In this document: one piece after another, positions 44,941 to 53,485 of the stretch
Layout: each line of letters starts with the position of its first letter
Numbering within the stretch: position 1 is the stretch's first letter
Assembly (NCBI GenBank): GCA_006383075.2
Contig: SMNH02000010.1
Span: forward strand, 62,001 to 126,000
Length of the DNA stretch: 64,000 nt
Source of the DNA: Kordia sp. TARA_039_SRF
Lineage (GTDB): Bacteria; Bacteroidota; Bacteroidia; Flavobacteriales; Flavobacteriaceae
Reading direction: 5' to 3'
The notes under the pieces: generated by a model
What the model was told of the DNA's origin: nothing
The model's input: only the letters and a program-made list of their open reading frames with translations
The model's database searches: none
Program-made: the position numbers and the translations under genes

Positions 44941-46737
44941 ATGTCAGCAACAGCAGCACACGCAGGAGATCACGGACACGATCACGGACATCATCATAAA
45001 GAGACATTCATCACTAAATATATATTTAGTCAGGACCACAAGATGATTGCCAAGCAATACCTTATTACAGGTATCATTATGGGAGTTATCGGGATTGGAA
45101 TGTCATTATTGTTCCGTATGCAACTTGCATGGCCAAAAGAATCATTCACCATTTTTGAAATATTCTTAGGAAACTGGGCTCCTGAAGGAGTAATGAGTGC
45201 AGATAAATACTTAGCCTTAGTAACCATTCATGGTACTATTATGGTATTCTTTGTATTAACGGCAGGGTTGAGTGGTACATTCAGTAACTTGCTAATTCCG
45301 TTGCAAATTGGTGCGCGCGATATGGCATCAGGATTCTTAAACATGGTTTCGTACTGGTTGTTCTTCCTATCAAGTGTCATCATGATTTCGTCACTATTTG
45401 TAGAAGGTGGGTCGGCATCTTCGGGTTGGACAGTATATCCACCATTAAGTGCCTTGCCTGAAGCAATCCCAGGTTCTGGATTAGGAATGACATTATGGTT
45501 GGTGTCGATGGCAATATTCATCGCATCATCGTTACTAGGTTCATTAAACTATATCGTAACTGTAATCAACTTACGTACAAAAGGAATGTCTATGACAAGA
45601 TTGCCATTAACAATTTGGGCATTCTTCGTAACGGCAATTATTGGTGTAGTTTCGTTCCCAGTATTATTGTCGGCAGCATTACTATTAATCTTTGATAGAA
45701 GCTTTGGAACATCGTTCTATCTATCAGACATATTCATACAAGGAGAAGCATTACACTATCAAGGTGGATCGCCAGTATTATTTGAACACTTATTTTGGTT
45801 CTTAGGACACCCTGAAGTATATATTGTACTATTACCAGCATTGGGTATAACCTCTGAAATTATTGCCACAAACTCTCGAAAACCTATCTTTGGATATCGA
45901 GCCATGGTTGCGTCAATTCTTGCAATCGCGTTCTTATCAACAATTGTTTGGGGGCATCACATGTTTATCTCAGGAATGAATCCATTCTTAGGTTCTGTAT
46001 TTACATTTACAACCCTATTAATCGCGATTCCATCCGCAGTAAAAGCGTTCAACTATATCACCACACTCTGGAAAGGAAACTTGCAGATGAACCCTGCAAT
46101 GCTATTCTCAATCGGATTGGTATCAACATTCATCACAGGTGGTTTAACAGGAATTATTCTAGGAGACAGTACGCTCGATATCAACGTACATGATACATAC
46201 TTCGTAGTAGCTCACTTCCACTTAGTAATGGGTATCTCTGCACTATATGGATTATTTGCAGGAGTATATCACTGGTTCCCTAAAATGTTCGGACGCATGA
46301 TGAACAAAAACTTAGGATACATTCACTTCTGGGTAACTGCGGTCTGTGCATACGGAGTATTCTTCCCAATGCACTTTATCGGAATGGCAGGATTACCAAG
46401 ACGTTACTATACAAACTCAGAATTCCCATTATTTGATGACTTAGCAGATGTAAACGTAGTAATTACAATGTTTGCTATCATTGGTGGAGCATTCCAGTTG
46501 GTATTTTTATACAACTTCTTTAGCAGTATTTTCTACGGTAAAAAAGCAACACAAAACCCTTGGAGAGCTAACACCTTAGAGTGGACAACTCCAGTAGAGC
46601 ATATGCACGGAAACTGGCCAGGTGAAATTCCACACGTACACCGTTGGGCGTATGACTATAGCAAACCTGGACACGATGAGGATTTCGTTCCGCAAACGGT
46701 TCCAATGAAAGAAGGAGAAGAAGAATTACATCATTAA
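44941..46737 (+). CDS. coxA: cytochrome c oxidase subunit I
   Basis: A 598-residue heme-copper oxidase catalytic subunit. The N-terminus is His-rich (HAGDHGHDHGHHHKE). The expected ligands are present: VTIHGTIMVFF for heme a, GHPEVYIVLLPALG with the cross-linked His-Tyr pair for CuB, VWGHHMF for the other CuB histidines, and VAHFHLVMG for the heme a/a3 histidines. The HPEVYI motif with a following Tyr marks an A-type enzyme. Subunit III is not found downstream; the operon ends here. Confidence 0.95.
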   Translation: MSATAAHAGDHGHDHGHHHKETFITKYIFSQDHKMIAKQYLITGIIMGVIGIGMSLLFRMQLAWPKESFTIFEIFLGNWAPEGVMSADKYLALVTIHGTIMVFFVLTAGLSGTFSNLLIPLQIGARDMASGFLNMVSYWLFFLSSVIMISSLFVEGGSASSGWTVYPPLSALPEAIPGSGLGMTLWLVSMAIFIASSLLGSLNYIVTVINLRTKGMSMTRLPLTIWAFFVTAIIGVVSFPVLLSAALLLIFDRSFGTSFYLSDIFIQGEALHYQGGSPVLFEHLFWFLGHPEVYIVLLPALGITSEIIATNSRKPIFGYRAMVASILAIAFLSTIVWGHHMFISGMNPFLGSVFTFTTLLIAIPSAVKAFNYITTLWKGNLQMNPAMLFSIGLVSTFITGGLTGIILGDSTLDINVHDTYFVVAHFHLVMGISALYGLFAGVYHWFPKMFGRMMNKNLGYIHFWVTAVCAYGVFFPMHFIGMAGLPRRYYTNSEFPLFDDLADVNVVITMFAIIGGAFQLVFLYNFFSSIFYGKKATQNPWRANTLEWTTPVEHMHGNWPGEIPHVHRWAYDYSKPGHDEDFVPQTVPMKEGEEELHH

Positions 46738-46774
46738 CATCTCTACATGAGTGGAAATCTCAAAAAAATAAAAA

Positions 46775-46790
46775 TATTCTCAAATGAGAA
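46775..46790. repeat. 16-base palindrome after coxA
   Basis: ATTCTCA and TGAGAAT flank AA, 38 bases past the coxA stop. It may be part of the transcript end or a regulator site; evidence is weak. Confidence 0.35.
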
Positions 46791-46800
46791 TACAAATAAT

Positions 46801-46829
46801 AAAAAGCCTTTCTCCATAGAAAGGCTTTT
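46801..46829 (+). terminator. terminator ending the respiratory operon
   Basis: AAAAAGCCTTTC and GAAAGGCTTTT pair around a six-base loop, followed by a T-rich stretch. The ruvB promoter box begins only seven bases later. Confidence 0.85.
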
Positions 46830-46835
46830 GTTTTA

Positions 46836-46843
46836 TATCTTTG
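46836..46843 (+). promoter_or_regulatory. -7 promoter box directly before ruvB
   Basis: TATCTTTG is an exact TAnnTTTG match, and its last base is seven bases from the ruvB ATG (46850). Transcription would start on or next to the start codon, predicting a leaderless or nearly leaderless messenger. Confidence 0.65.
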
Positions 46844-46849
46844 TTTCTA

Positions 46850-47872
46850 ATGAACGACAATTTAGACCCTACAAATCAGAACTATTCGTCTGAGGAATTA
46901 GACATAGAAAAAGCATTGCGTCCACTGTCTTTTGAAGACTTTACAGGACAAGATCAAGTATTAGAAAACCTAGAAGTTTTTGTGCAAGCAGCAAATCTCC
47001 GCGATGAAGCACTAGATCATACCTTATTTCACGGACCTCCAGGATTGGGAAAAACGACACTCGCACACATTCTAGCAAATGAATTGGGTGTGAGTATCAA
47101 AGTCACTTCGGGACCTGTACTAGACAAGCCAGGCGATTTGGCGGGACTTTTGACGAATCTTGATGAGCGAGATGTATTGTTTATTGATGAAATTCATCGT
47201 TTAAGTCCGATTGTGGAAGAATATCTCTATTCAGCGATGGAAGATTACAAAATTGATATCATGATTGAATCGGGACCAAATGCGAGAACCGTTCAAATCA
47301 ACCTGAATCCATTCACGCTCGTAGGAGCAACTACGCGTTCAGGATTGCTTACAGCGCCCATGCGTGCACGTTTCGGAATTGCAAGTCGATTGCAATACTA
47401 CTCAACAGAATTATTGTCTACCATCGTTCAAAGAAGTGCACAAATACTCAATGTACCAATCAGCATGGAAGCTGCTATTGAAATCGCAGGAAGAAGTCGT
47501 GGAACGCCGCGTATCGCCAATGCGCTGCTTCGTAGAGTGCGCGATTTTGCACAAATCAAAGGAAATGGTACCATTGATATAGAAATAGCACGTTTCAGTC
47601 TAAAAGCACTCAATGTGGATGCCTATGGTTTGGACGAAATGGACAATCGAATACTCTCTACCATCATCGACAAATTCAAAGGTGGACCTGTCGGAATCAC
47701 AACCTTGGCAACAGCCGTTTCTGAAAGTGGTGAAACCATTGAAGAAGTTTACGAGCCATTTCTCATACAACAAGGATTCATCATCCGAACGCCAAGAGGA
47801 AGAGAAGTCACCGAACTTGCCTACAAACACCTAGGAAGAGTCAAAGGAGGTATTCAAGGCGGTTTGTTTTGA
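46850..47872 (+). CDS. ruvB: Holliday junction branch-migration helicase RuvB
   Basis: 340 residues from the ATG at 46850 ([17 protein letters not shown]). A start three codons earlier would fall inside the promoter box. It is an AAA+ motor with Walker A GPPGLGKT, Walker B FIDEIHRL, sensor [19 protein letters not shown] and arginine-finger region [20 protein letters not shown]. It ends in a DNA-binding winged helix ([17 protein letters not shown]). It drives branch migration with RuvA, whose gene is 5 kb downstream rather than adjacent. Confidence 0.96.
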   Translation: MNDNLDPTNQNYSSEELDIEKALRPLSFEDFTGQDQVLENLEVFVQAANLRDEALDHTLFHGPPGLGKTTLAHILANELGVSIKVTSGPVLDKPGDLAGLLTNLDERDVLFIDEIHRLSPIVEEYLYSAMEDYKIDIMIESGPNARTVQINLNPFTLVGATTRSGLLTAPMRARFGIASRLQYYSTELLSTIVQRSAQILNVPISMEAAIEIAGRSRGTPRIANALLRRVRDFAQIKGNGTIDIEIARFSLKALNVDAYGLDEMDNRILSTIIDKFKGGPVGITTLATAVSESGETIEEVYEPFLIQQGFIIRTPRGREVTELAYKHLGRVKGGIQGGLF

Positions 47873-47892
47873 AATTATAAATATAAAATGTG

Positions 47893-47915
47893 TCACATCG
47901 AGCGCAGTCGAGATG
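47893..47915. repeat. REP-like element after ruvB
   Basis: The segment TCACATCGAGCGCAGTCGAGATG contains self-complementary CATC...GATG and CGA...TCG pieces. Elements of this type are scattered in Flavobacteriaceae intergenic DNA. Confidence 0.4.
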
Positions 47916-47956
47916 CTAAATGTTGAATTTAGAGTAAAACTCTAAATGAAAAAGTC

Positions 47957-48017
47957 AAATCAACAAATCAACAAATCAACAAATCAACAAATCAACAAAG
48001 AACAAAGAACAAATAAC
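47957..48017. repeat. G-poor tandem repeat (AAATCAAC)n
   Basis: Five exact copies of the 8-mer AAATCAAC run from 47957 to 47996, followed by 7-mers of the AAAGAAC/AAATAAC type to 48017. The next ~50 bases remain almost free of T and low in G. The whole lies in the leader region of the P450 gene. Confidence 0.75.
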
Positions 48018-48073
48018 GAAAAACAAACAACAAAAAACCAAAAGCGAAGCGACCCAACACCCAACACCCAAAA

Positions 48074-49408
48074 ATGTACAGCTACCCAAAAACAATCCCA
48101 TTCTATAAAATTTTCTTGAAATCGTCCTCGATTACTCGAAACCCGATTCCGTTTCACAAAGAAAATTTTCAAAAGCATGGAGATTCGTTTGCGATTTCGC
48201 CGCCGTTTTCAAAAAAAATCATGTTAACGCGTGATGCAGCAATCACAATGCATCTGTTGCGAAAAAATCATCGGAACTATAACAAATCTAAAATTCAAAC
48301 TAAGTTCTTATCAAAATATGTTGGGAAAGGATTATTGACCTCAAGTGGCGAGTACTGGTTAAAGCAGCGACGACTCATTCAACCTGCATTTCACAAAGAA
48401 AAATTGCAGAAACTCGTCACTATCATGGAAAATACCATTGAAAAGCAGCTAGAAAATATTTCAGAAAATACGAGTATCAATCTCTATCCAATCATGAACG
48501 AATTGGCGTTTCATGTAGTAGCAAAATCGTTATTCAACTATTCTTCGGACGAAAACACGATGCATCGTCTTCAAAAAATTATTGAAACGTTACAAGATTT
48601 TATCATTCGAGAAATCCGTCAACCACACAAACAATGGTGGTACAAAGTCAGCGGATTGGTCAACAAACATTTAAAACTCGTGCAAGAAAGTCGCGAAATC
48701 ATCAATAAAGTAATCGAAGAACGCCGAAATTCAGATAAAGAACACGACGATTTGCTCGATATGTTGCTCAAAGCAAAATATGAAGACGACGGCACATCCA
48801 TGACAAACGAACAACTCATTGACGAAATCCTAATCTTCTTTGTGGCAGGACACGAAACAACCGCAAACGCGCTCACATTTACCTTTCATCTCATTGCTAA
48901 AAATCCAGCAGTTTACAAAAAAGTATTGGCTGAAATTGATAAGATTGATGAAACCCTATCGCCTATGGAAAAAATTGGTAAACTCAACTATGTGAAAAAC
49001 TGTGTAGAAGAGTCAATGCGCTTGTATCCGCCAGCTTGGATTACAGACAGAGTGGCGATTGAAGACGATTCGTTTGGTGATTTTACGGTAGAAAAAGGAA
49101 CAATGATTGGGATTTCATTCTACGAATTACATCGAAATCCAACCTACTGGAAAAACCCGAACGATTTCATGCCCGAACGTTTTGCAGATGAAAACCGAAA
49201 AGAAATCGCCAATTACTACTTTCCGTTTGGTGCCGGACCGCGCATGTGTATCGGAAATAACTTTGCCATGTATGAAATGATGTTGTCAGTCTATCAAATG
49301 TTGAAAAAATACGACATCAAAACGAATCAAGAAAATATAGAAATTTCGCCACTCATCACACTAAAACCTGTCAATGTGATGTTGACGTTTAGCAAAAAAG
49401 CTCCTTGA
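48074..49408 (+). CDS. cytochrome P450
   Basis: A 444-residue P450. The I-helix oxygen-binding motif is [10 protein letters not shown], the K-helix has EESMRLYPP (the E-x-x-R pair), PERF follows, and the heme loop is [13 protein letters not shown] with the thiolate ligand Cys392. It has no membrane anchor, so it is a soluble bacterial type that needs separate redox partners, none of which lie nearby. The substrate cannot be told from sequence; the family tends to hydroxylate fatty acids or similar lipids. The queG gene starts inside its stop codon. Confidence 0.93.
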   Translation: MYSYPKTIPFYKIFLKSSSITRNPIPFHKENFQKHGDSFAISPPFSKKIMLTRDAAITMHLLRKNHRNYNKSKIQTKFLSKYVGKGLLTSSGEYWLKQRRLIQPAFHKEKLQKLVTIMENTIEKQLENISENTSINLYPIMNELAFHVVAKSLFNYSSDENTMHRLQKIIETLQDFIIREIRQPHKQWWYKVSGLVNKHLKLVQESREIINKVIEERRNSDKEHDDLLDMLLKAKYEDDGTSMTNEQLIDEILIFFVAGHETTANALTFTFHLIAKNPAVYKKVLAEIDKIDETLSPMEKIGKLNYVKNCVEESMRLYPPAWITDRVAIEDDSFGDFTVEKGTMIGISFYELHRNPTYWKNPNDFMPERFADENRKEIANYYFPFGAGPRMCIGNNFAMYEMMLSVYQMLKKYDIKTNQENIEISPLITLKPVNVMLTFSKKAP

Positions 49409-50337
49409 AATCAACGGAAAAACATACACAACTCATCAAAGCCGAAGCCAAACGCTTGGGTTTTCTGTCTTGTGGCATTTCAAAAGCGGAATTTTTAGAA
49501 GAAGAAGCACCGCGATTGGAAGCTTGGCTCAACCAAAACATGCACGGCGAAATGCATTACATGGAAAATCATTTCGACAAGCGACTCGACCCAACGAAAT
49601 TGGTAGAAGGTTCCAAATCGGTAGTGTCCTTACTCTTAAACTACTATCCGTCAGAAACGCAAAAAGATTCGGAAGCACCTAAGATTTCCAAGTATGCCTA
49701 CGGAATGGATTATCATTTCGTCATCAAAGACAAGCTCAAACAACTTCTGCATTTCATTCAAGAAGAAATTGGCGACGTACACGGAAGAGCGTTTGTAGAC
49801 TCTGCGCCAGTGTTGGACAAAGCGTGGGCAGCCAAAAGTGGTTTGGGCTGGATTGGCAAACACAGCAATTTACTCACGCAAAAAGTAGGTTCGTTCTATT
49901 TTATTGCAGAACTCATCATCGATTTAGAATTGGAATACGATACGCCAGTCACAGACCATTGCGGAAGCTGTACTGCTTGTATTGATGCGTGTCCCACAAA
50001 CGCTATAGTGGAACCGTATGTGGTTGACGGAAGCAAATGTATTTCCTATTTTACCATCGAACTTAAAAACGAAATTCCAACACACGTACAAGGACAATTT
50101 GACAATTGGATGTTTGGCTGTGATGTTTGTCAAGACGTATGTCCTTGGAATCGCTTCTCAAAACCCCACAACGAACCACTGTTCAATCCGCATCCAGAAT
50201 TATTGTCCATGACTAAAAAAGAGTGGGAAGAAATCACGCAAGAAGTTTTTAGCGAAATCTTTAAAAAATCTGCAGTAAAACGAACAAAATATGCAGGTTT
50301 GGTGCGAAATATCAAGTTCTTAAAAACTGAAAAGTAA
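49405..50337 (+). CDS. queG: epoxyqueuosine reductase QueG
   Basis: 310 residues from a TTG at 49405, which overlaps the P450 stop (TTGA). I keep TTG because the N-terminus [19 protein letters not shown] then fits the family. The B12-binding and catalytic region ([16 protein letters not shown]) is followed by two 4Fe-4S motifs ([12 protein letters not shown] and [11 protein letters not shown]). It reduces epoxyqueuosine to queuosine in tRNA wobble positions, using cobalamin. The HEAT-like C-terminal extension of the E. coli enzyme is mostly absent, as usual in this group. Confidence 0.94.
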   Translation: MKSTEKHTQLIKAEAKRLGFLSCGISKAEFLEEEAPRLEAWLNQNMHGEMHYMENHFDKRLDPTKLVEGSKSVVSLLLNYYPSETQKDSEAPKISKYAYGMDYHFVIKDKLKQLLHFIQEEIGDVHGRAFVDSAPVLDKAWAAKSGLGWIGKHSNLLTQKVGSFYFIAELIIDLELEYDTPVTDHCGSCTACIDACPTNAIVEPYVVDGSKCISYFTIELKNEIPTHVQGQFDNWMFGCDVCQDVCPWNRFSKPHNEPLFNPHPELLSMTKKEWEEITQEVFSEIFKKSAVKRTKYAGLVRNIKFLKTEK

Positions 50338-50409
50338 TTCTAAAAGCTTTTGGGTGTTAAATAATACCAAAGAAAAGCTATTAAATTTTTTCCTTTACTT
50401 GCAGACTCA

Positions 50410-50417
50410 TAAATTTG
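50410..50417 (+). promoter_or_regulatory. -7 promoter box for the malic enzyme gene
   Basis: TAAATTTG matches TAnnTTTG, 42 bases before the chosen start codon at 50460. It overlaps the region where a longer reading frame would begin, which supports the shorter start. Confidence 0.5.
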
Positions 50418-50459
50418 CAAATTCATAGTGTCACAAACAAGGGCAAAAAAAGACCTACA

Positions 50460-52766
50460 ATGAGCAAAAGCAACGAAGAACGCAAAAGGAGAGAAGCACT
50501 CATATATCATGCGAAACCGCAACCAGGGAAAATTAAAGTTGTTCCTACCAAACGATACGCAACACAACGCGATTTATCTCTAGCCTATTCTCCTGGCGTT
50601 GCCGAACCTTGTATTGAAATTACAAAAGACAAAAAAAATGTCTACAAATATACTACGAAAGGAAATTTAGTAGCAGTAATTTCGAACGGAACGGCGGTTT
50701 TAGGCTTGGGTGATATTGGTCCCGAAGCTTCCAAACCTGTGATGGAAGGGAAAGGTTTACTCTTTAAAATCTTTGCGGATATTGATGTATTTGATATTGA
50801 AGTAGACGCTAAAGATGTTGATAAATTCATTGAAACGGTCAAAAATATTGCGCCAACTTTCGGCGGTATCAACTTAGAAGACATCAAAGCGCCAGAAGCT
50901 TTTGAAATTGAGCGCAGACTTATTGAAGAACTGGATATTCCTGTAATGCATGACGATCAGCACGGAACGGCAATTATCTCTTCGGCAGCGTTAATCAATG
51001 CGTTGGAATTGGCGGAAAAAAACATTGAAGATGTACGTTTTGTAGTGTCTGGAGCAGGTTCAGCGGCAATTTCTTGTATGAATTTATACGTGGCGTTAGG
51101 TGCAAAATTGGAAAATATCGCCATGTTTGATGTAGACGGTTTATTGCACAAAGACCGAACAGACTTATCGCCAATGCAAGCGCGTTTTCGCACTGCAAAA
51201 CATTACGACTCACTCGCAGATGCGCTAAAAGGTGCAGACGTATTTTTGGGACTTTCAGTAGGAAATATTGTCTCGCAAGACATGTTACGCTCCATGGCAG
51301 ATAATCCAATTGTATTTGCAATGGCGAATCCGACACCTGAAATCTCGTATGAAGAAGCCATCGTTTCGCGTGAAGACATCATCATGGCAACAGGACGTTC
51401 TGATCATCCGAATCAAGTAAATAACGTGCTTGGATTTCCGTTTATTTTTCGTGGTGCCTTAGATGTACGCGCGACAAAAATTAACGAAGAAATGAAAATG
51501 GCTGCGGTAAAAGCGTTGGCAGAATTGGCAAAAGAGCCTGTGCCTGAGCAAGTAAATATCGCGTACGCAGAAACGAAACTTACTTTTGGAAAAGAATACA
51601 TCATTCCAAAACCATTTGACCCACGATTAATCGCAAAAATTCCACCAGCAGTTGCGAAAGCTGCAATGGACTCCGGTGTGGCTACAGAACCAATTGAAGA
51701 CTGGGCGCGCTATGAAGACGAACTTTTACACAGATTGGGTGCAGACAATAAAATCATTCGATTATTACACAAAAGAGCGCGTAGCAACAGGAAGCGTATT
51801 GTATTTGCGGAAGCCGATCATTTGGATGTTCTTAAAGCTGCACAATATGTGTATGACGAAGGAATTGCGATTCCAATTTTATTAGGAAATGAAAAACGCA
51901 TTCACGAACTCAGAGAAGAACTAGAATTTGACGATGACGATATAGAAATCATCGATCCGAAAAGTGAAGAGCAACGCGAGCGAAGACAAAAATTTGCAGA
52001 AATCTACTGGGAATCTCGAAAACGCAAAGGTGTGACGATGATTGATGCCAAAAAAATGATGCGTGAGCGTAACTATTTTGCGGCTATGTTGGTAAATGAT
52101 GGCTATGCTGACGGATTAATTTCAGGGTATTCTCGAAGTTATCCAACCGTAGTAAAGCCAATGCTAGAATTGATTGGAACAGCAAAAGGCGTACGAAAAG
52201 CAGCCACCACCAACCTAATGATTACAGAACGTGGGCCAATATTTTTATCAGATACATCTATCAATATTGAGCCATCAGCGCGCGACTTGGCAAAAATTGC
52301 GCAAATGACAGCACTTACTGTAAAAATGTTCGGTTTGGAACCTAATATCGCTATGTTGTCCTATTCCAACTTCGGTTCATCAGAACATGAAGATGCTAAA
52401 AAAGTGGGAGAAGCCGTAGAATTTTTACACAGATACTATCCAAATATCAACGTAGACGGCGCAGTACAATCAGATTTTGCCTTAAACAAAGAAATGCTTT
52501 CGGAAAAATTCCCATTCTCAAAATTGGCTGGAAAAGAAGTTAATACACTCGTTTTTCCAAACCTAGATTCTGCAAACATTACCTACAAACTCATGAAAGA
52601 GTTAAACAAAGCAGATTCTATTGGACCAATTATGTTAGGAATGCGCAAGCCAGTTCATATTTTACAACTCGGTGCAAGTGTAGATGAAATCATCAATATG
52701 GCAGCAGTAGCGGCGGTTGATGCGCAAGAAAAAGAAAAATGGGCACTTCGAAAAGAAGAAGCATAA
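50460..52766 (+). CDS. maeB: NADP-type malic enzyme with phosphotransacetylase-like domain
   Basis: 768 residues from the ATG at 50460 (MSKSNEERKRREALIYHAKP). A TTG start 15 codons earlier is rejected, since family members begin here. The malic enzyme half (~1-430) has LAYSPGVAEPC, IEVDAKDVDKFI, MHDDQHGTAI and the nucleotide-binding VVSGAGSAAISC. The C-terminal half (~440-768) is a phosphate acetyl/butyryltransferase fold (FAEADHLDVLKAAQYV; MLSYSNFGSSE) that in MaeB enzymes is regulatory, binding acetyl-CoA. It converts malate to pyruvate and CO2 and makes NADPH. Confidence 0.94.
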   Translation: MSKSNEERKRREALIYHAKPQPGKIKVVPTKRYATQRDLSLAYSPGVAEPCIEITKDKKNVYKYTTKGNLVAVISNGTAVLGLGDIGPEASKPVMEGKGLLFKIFADIDVFDIEVDAKDVDKFIETVKNIAPTFGGINLEDIKAPEAFEIERRLIEELDIPVMHDDQHGTAIISSAALINALELAEKNIEDVRFVVSGAGSAAISCMNLYVALGAKLENIAMFDVDGLLHKDRTDLSPMQARFRTAKHYDSLADALKGADVFLGLSVGNIVSQDMLRSMADNPIVFAMANPTPEISYEEAIVSREDIIMATGRSDHPNQVNNVLGFPFIFRGALDVRATKINEEMKMAAVKALAELAKEPVPEQVNIAYAETKLTFGKEYIIPKPFDPRLIAKIPPAVAKAAMDSGVATEPIEDWARYEDELLHRLGADNKIIRLLHKRARSNRKRIVFAEADHLDVLKAAQYVYDEGIAIPILLGNEKRIHELREELEFDDDDIEIIDPKSEEQRERRQKFAEIYWESRKRKGVTMIDAKKMMRERNYFAAMLVNDGYADGLISGYSRSYPTVVKPMLELIGTAKGVRKAATTNLMITERGPIFLSDTSINIEPSARDLAKIAQMTALTVKMFGLEPNIAMLSYSNFGSSEHEDAKKVGEAVEFLHRYYPNINVDGAVQSDFALNKEMLSEKFPFSKLAGKEVNTLVFPNLDSANITYKLMKELNKADSIGPIMLGMRKPVHILQLGASVDEIINMAAVAAVDAQEKEKWALRKEEA

Positions 52767-52843
52767 ATTACTGTAAAATCACTTAGTATAGCACGTTGGT
52801 ATATTAAAGGCTCAAATCGTTAAAAAAATGTGAATAAATTTAT

Positions 52844-52851
52844 TACATTTG
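52844..52851 (+). promoter_or_regulatory. -7 promoter box for ruvA
   Basis: TACATTTG matches TAnnTTTG, 26 bases before the ruvA ATG chosen at 52878. The upstream in-frame ORF start at 52830 would precede this box and is not used. Confidence 0.6.
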
Positions 52852-52877
52852 GGACTTTAACTAGCAGCAACGAATAC

Positions 52878-53459
52878 ATGATTACTCACATACAGGGAAA
52901 GCTCGTAGAGAAAAATCCAACAGATGTGGTGATAGAATGCAATGGAGTCGGATACTTTATCAACATTTCTCTCACAACGTATGCGCAAATCCCAAACCAA
53001 GAAAATATAAAATTATTCACACATCTTCATATTAGAGAAGATGCGCACACGCTTTATGGTTTTTTTCAAAAATCGGAGCGTGCAATTTTTCGTTTGCTAA
53101 TCTCAGTTTCAGGAATTGGTACAAGTACCGCTCGTACGATGCTTTCTTCGTTAACCGCTGAGCAAATATGTGAAGCAATTGGTAGTGGCGATGCGGCAAC
53201 CATTCAAGGCGTAAAAGGAATTGGCGCAAAAACAGCACAACGTGTTATTATAGAATTAAAGGATAAAATCTTAAAATTATACGATCTTGACGAAGTTTCG
53301 ATGTCTCAAAACAATACAAACAAAGAAGAAACGTTATCTGCATTGGAAGTATTAGGGTATACCCGAAAACAATCTGAAAAAGTACTCGATAAAATAATGA
53401 AAGAAATGCCAAATGGAAGTGTAGAAGAGTTGATAAAGATGGCATTAAAAAACTTATAA
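52878..53459 (+). CDS. ruvA: Holliday junction protein RuvA
   Basis: 193 residues from the ATG at 52878 (MITHIQGKLVEKNPTDVVIE). Domain I is an OB-fold (MITHIQGKL...ADVVI pattern). Domain II has the helix-hairpin-helix signatures VSGIGTSTARTML and VKGIGAKTAQRVIIELKDK. Domain III (EETLSALEVLGYTRKQSEKV) contacts RuvB. A tetramer holds the four-way junction for RuvB. It is followed by sprA after a gap of five to 26 bases, a gene order common in Flavobacteriia. Confidence 0.96.
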   Translation: MITHIQGKLVEKNPTDVVIECNGVGYFINISLTTYAQIPNQENIKLFTHLHIREDAHTLYGFFQKSERAIFRLLISVSGIGTSTARTMLSSLTAEQICEAIGSGDAATIQGVKGIGAKTAQRVIIELKDKILKLYDLDEVSMSQNNTNKEETLSALEVLGYTRKQSEKVLDKIMKEMPNGSVEELIKMALKNL

Positions 53460-53485
53460 TTACTTTGAAAAACATTACCAACCTA

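Noticed and set aside
47957-48017. Possible CRISPR array (evenly spaced short repeats)
   Set aside because: Units are 7-8 bases with no spacers, and no cas genes are present. It is a simple-sequence repeat.
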